Shown here in pieces: positions 62,863-64,000 of a DNA stretch of 64,000 nucleotides; within the stretch, counting starts at the first letter, position 1; every line of letters starts with the position of its first letter. The notes below the pieces were generated by a model. That model did no database searches. It was not told the origin of the DNA and worked only from the letters and a program-made list of their open reading frames with translations. A program made the position numbers and the translations under genes. This DNA comes from Mycobacterium vicinigordonae (GTDB lineage: Bacteria > Actinomycetota > Actinomycetes > Mycobacteriales > Mycobacteriaceae): assembly GCF_013466425.1 (NCBI RefSeq), contig NZ_CP059165.1:5890001-5954000 (forward strand). Direction: 5' to 3'.

Positions 62863-63305
62863 CCGGACTGCCCTTCCAGCTCGCTCTTGAGGTTCGTCAG
62901 CGTCTGTGCCTGAATCTTCTTCAACCCCAACGGGGCAAACGTCTTCTCGAAGAAGCCCTTGACTCCGCCGGCGCCGGTCCAGGTGGTGGTGACCGTGACG
63001 CTGGCTCCGGGTCCGGCCGGGGCCACCGTCCAGTTGATCACCATCGACGAGTTCTGGTCCTTCTCGATGACGGTATGGCCGGCGACGTCCACATCGACCT
63101 GGACATTGCGCACCCGCGACTCGGTCGCCTGCAGCCGCCACTTGGCGACCGTGCCCTGCCCCTGACCGCCCTGCAGCACCTCGTACTCGCTGTACTGCGA
63201 GGGAAGAATCTTCGGTCGGACATTCTGGTAGTCGGCGACCGCTTTGAGCACGGCCTCGGGCTCAGCGTTGATCAGGATCGTGCTGGCTGCCCTCACCTGT
63301 CCCAT
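62859..63305 (-). CDS. SRPBCC/polyketide-cyclase-like protein (Rv3718c-like)
   Basis: A 148-residue START-like protein (QVRAASTILINAEPEAVLKAVADYQNVRPKILP start and NSSMVINWTVAPAGPG strand; final helix KKIQAQTLTNLKSEL). It presumably binds a small hydrophobic ligand. No activity is known. ATG 63305 has AGAGGAG upstream; a longer frame to 63425 lacks family support. It corresponds to Rv3718c. Confidence 0.9.
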   Translation of the reverse strand: MGQVRAASTILINAEPEAVLKAVADYQNVRPKILPSQYSEYEVLQGGQGQGTVAKWRLQATESRVRNVQVDVDVAGHTVIEKDQNSSMVINWTVAPAGPGASVTVTTTWTGAGGVKGFFEKTFAPLGLKKIQAQTLTNLKSELEGQSG

Positions 63306-63401
63306 CAGGTGCACTCCTCTGCTGTGATTGCCGCGCCGCAGTCGCTGGGTTCGCGCGGCCGGACGGTCTGCGTTCGAGGACCACGATATATGTGGTGCAC
63401 A

Positions 63402-63430
63402 GGCGGGGAGCCCGGCAGTCCGCACCCGCC
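63402..63430 (-). terminator. Possible terminator after dnaX
   Basis: GGCGGG (63402-63407) and CCCGCC (63425-63430) form a six-base stem, 21 bases beyond the dnaX stop. The 63306-63450 gap otherwise holds nothing recognised. Confidence 0.3.
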
Positions 63431-63450
63431 CCGCACACCGACCGCCTCGC

Positions 63451-64000
63451 TCAGGCGTCGTCGATGCGGCGTGCGCCCAACTCGTTCTGCAGCAGCTCCA
63501 GTGCGACTTCTTCGGGGTCCCGTCGCGGCTCGGACGAATCGTTGCGGCCCGCCTCGGCGAGCATGCTCTCCTCTTCGTCCTCGTCGCGTGCCGCGACCTC
63601 CGGTGCCGCGGGCTCCGCGACCATGGGTGGTGGCGCGACTTCGGCGACCGCGGGTGGGCCGGTCTCGCAACGCACCCGCCAGTTGACGCCCAGGGCGTCT
63701 TTGAGCGCCTCGACGATCACGTCGGCGTTGCGTTGTTCAGACAAGCGTTTGGCCAGCGGCGCCGCTTCGTGTGTCAGCACCAGCGTGTCGCCTTCCACCC
63801 TTAACACCGTCGCGCCGGACAGCATCACCGCGGTGGTCCGGCTTCGCTCCCGCACCTTGTCGCGGACCGTCGGCCACATGCTGCGCACCGCGGCGGCATT
63901 GGGCTCGCCCGGCGCAGGAGCCGGGCTTACGGGCGCGGCTACCGGCTCGGGTCGGCGCTCCGGCGCAGGCGGTGGCGGTGGCGGTGCGGCAGGCGGCGAC
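63451..64000 (-). CDS. dnaX: DNA polymerase III gamma/tau subunit, C-terminal part (cut by edge)
   Basis: An open frame on the minus strand enters from the right edge. It starts with a Pro/Ala-rich linker (about 35 residues), then VRSMWPTVRDKVRERSRTTAVMLSGATVLRVEGDTLVLTHE, typical of actinobacterial DnaX C-terminal domains, then an acidic tail (DEDEEESMLAEAG) ending ELGARRIDDA. The ATPase part lies beyond the window. It is the clamp-loader motor of the replisome. It corresponds to Rv3721c. Rv3719 and Rv3720, which lie in between in M. tuberculosis, are absent here. Confidence 0.92.
   Translation of the reverse strand, partial: SPPAAPPPPPPAPERRPEPVAAPVSPAPAPGEPNAAAVRSMWPTVRDKVRERSRTTAVMLSGATVLRVEGDTLVLTHEAAPLAKRLSEQRNADVIVEALKDALGVNWRVRCETGPPAVAEVAPPPMVAEPAAPEVAARDEDEEESMLAEAGRNDSSEPRRDPEEVALELLQNELGARRIDDA

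Noticed and set aside
63306-63450. 4.5S/SRP RNA near dnaX
   Set aside because: The conserved GGAAGCAG-type core of SRP RNA is not present here.

Overview
The window is chromosomal DNA from a high-GC actinobacterium, almost certainly a non-tuberculous Mycobacterium, probably a slow grower. The evidence is a PPE-MPTR gene, the complete ergothioneine operon egtA-B-C-D-E, an RsfB-type anti-anti-sigma factor, an Rv0203-type hemophore, an F420-dependent LLM oxidoreductase, and a right half with the gene order known from memory of M. tuberculosis Rv3688c to Rv3721c. No tRNA, rRNA, CRISPR array, insertion sequence or prophage gene was recognised.

Left part (1 to about 28 kb), largely accessory compared with M. 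tuberculosis. A cytochrome P450 5' end (minus strand) runs off the left edge. It is followed by a DUF4193 protein, an isochorismatase-family hydrolase, and a tightly coupled five-gene minus-strand operon (GT2 glycosyltransferase, acyl-CoA dehydrogenase, PIG-L deacetylase, NodS-like methyltransferase, endo/exonuclease/phosphatase protein). Stress-type small proteins (Rho-N, CsbD) come next. A signalling block follows with a zinc-ribbon CheB, a STAS/ATPase protein, CheR-PAS and a second CheB, but no flagellar or chemoreceptor gene. Then come a glycosyltransferase, an AraC regulator, a PAS-ANTAR protein, topoisomerase IB and a hemophore. Next, divergent from rsfB, is a complete stressosome operon: rsbR, rsbS, rsbT, rsbX, a five-part RsbU-like phosphatase/kinase, and a heme-oxygenase-like diiron protein. 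Redox genes follow (CDGSH protein, methyltransferase, DJ-1/PfpI protein, zinc alcohol dehydrogenase, SRPBCC protein, LLM oxidoreductase).

A recurrent element, GTTT-N15/16-GGGTA (the mycobacterial SigF / Bacillus SigB-type promoter), stands before many of these genes (exact at 11717, 26915, 27945, 36475 and 52385; one base off at 5478, 5529, 6657, 6880, 15793 and 24169). The simplest reading is that the stressosome feeds RsbU/RsfB and so SigF, and that much of the surrounding DNA is SigF regulon.

Right part (28 to 64 kb), conserved mycobacterial backbone. It holds a GatB/YqeY protein; the Rv3689-Rv3693-like membrane/MoxR/DUF58 operon; SpoIIM and RDD membrane proteins; a PadR regulator with a palindromic candidate operator; glpK; methyltransferases and a GCS2 ligase; the PPE-MPTR gene; egtE-D-C-B-A; a clade-3-type catalase; two His/Gly/Pro-rich membrane paralogues; asd-ask; leuA behind a Leu-codon attenuator; a DnaQ-like exonuclease with BRCT; murT-gatD; recR-ebfC; the ami1 amidase; an SRPBCC protein; and the 3' part of dnaX running off the right edge.
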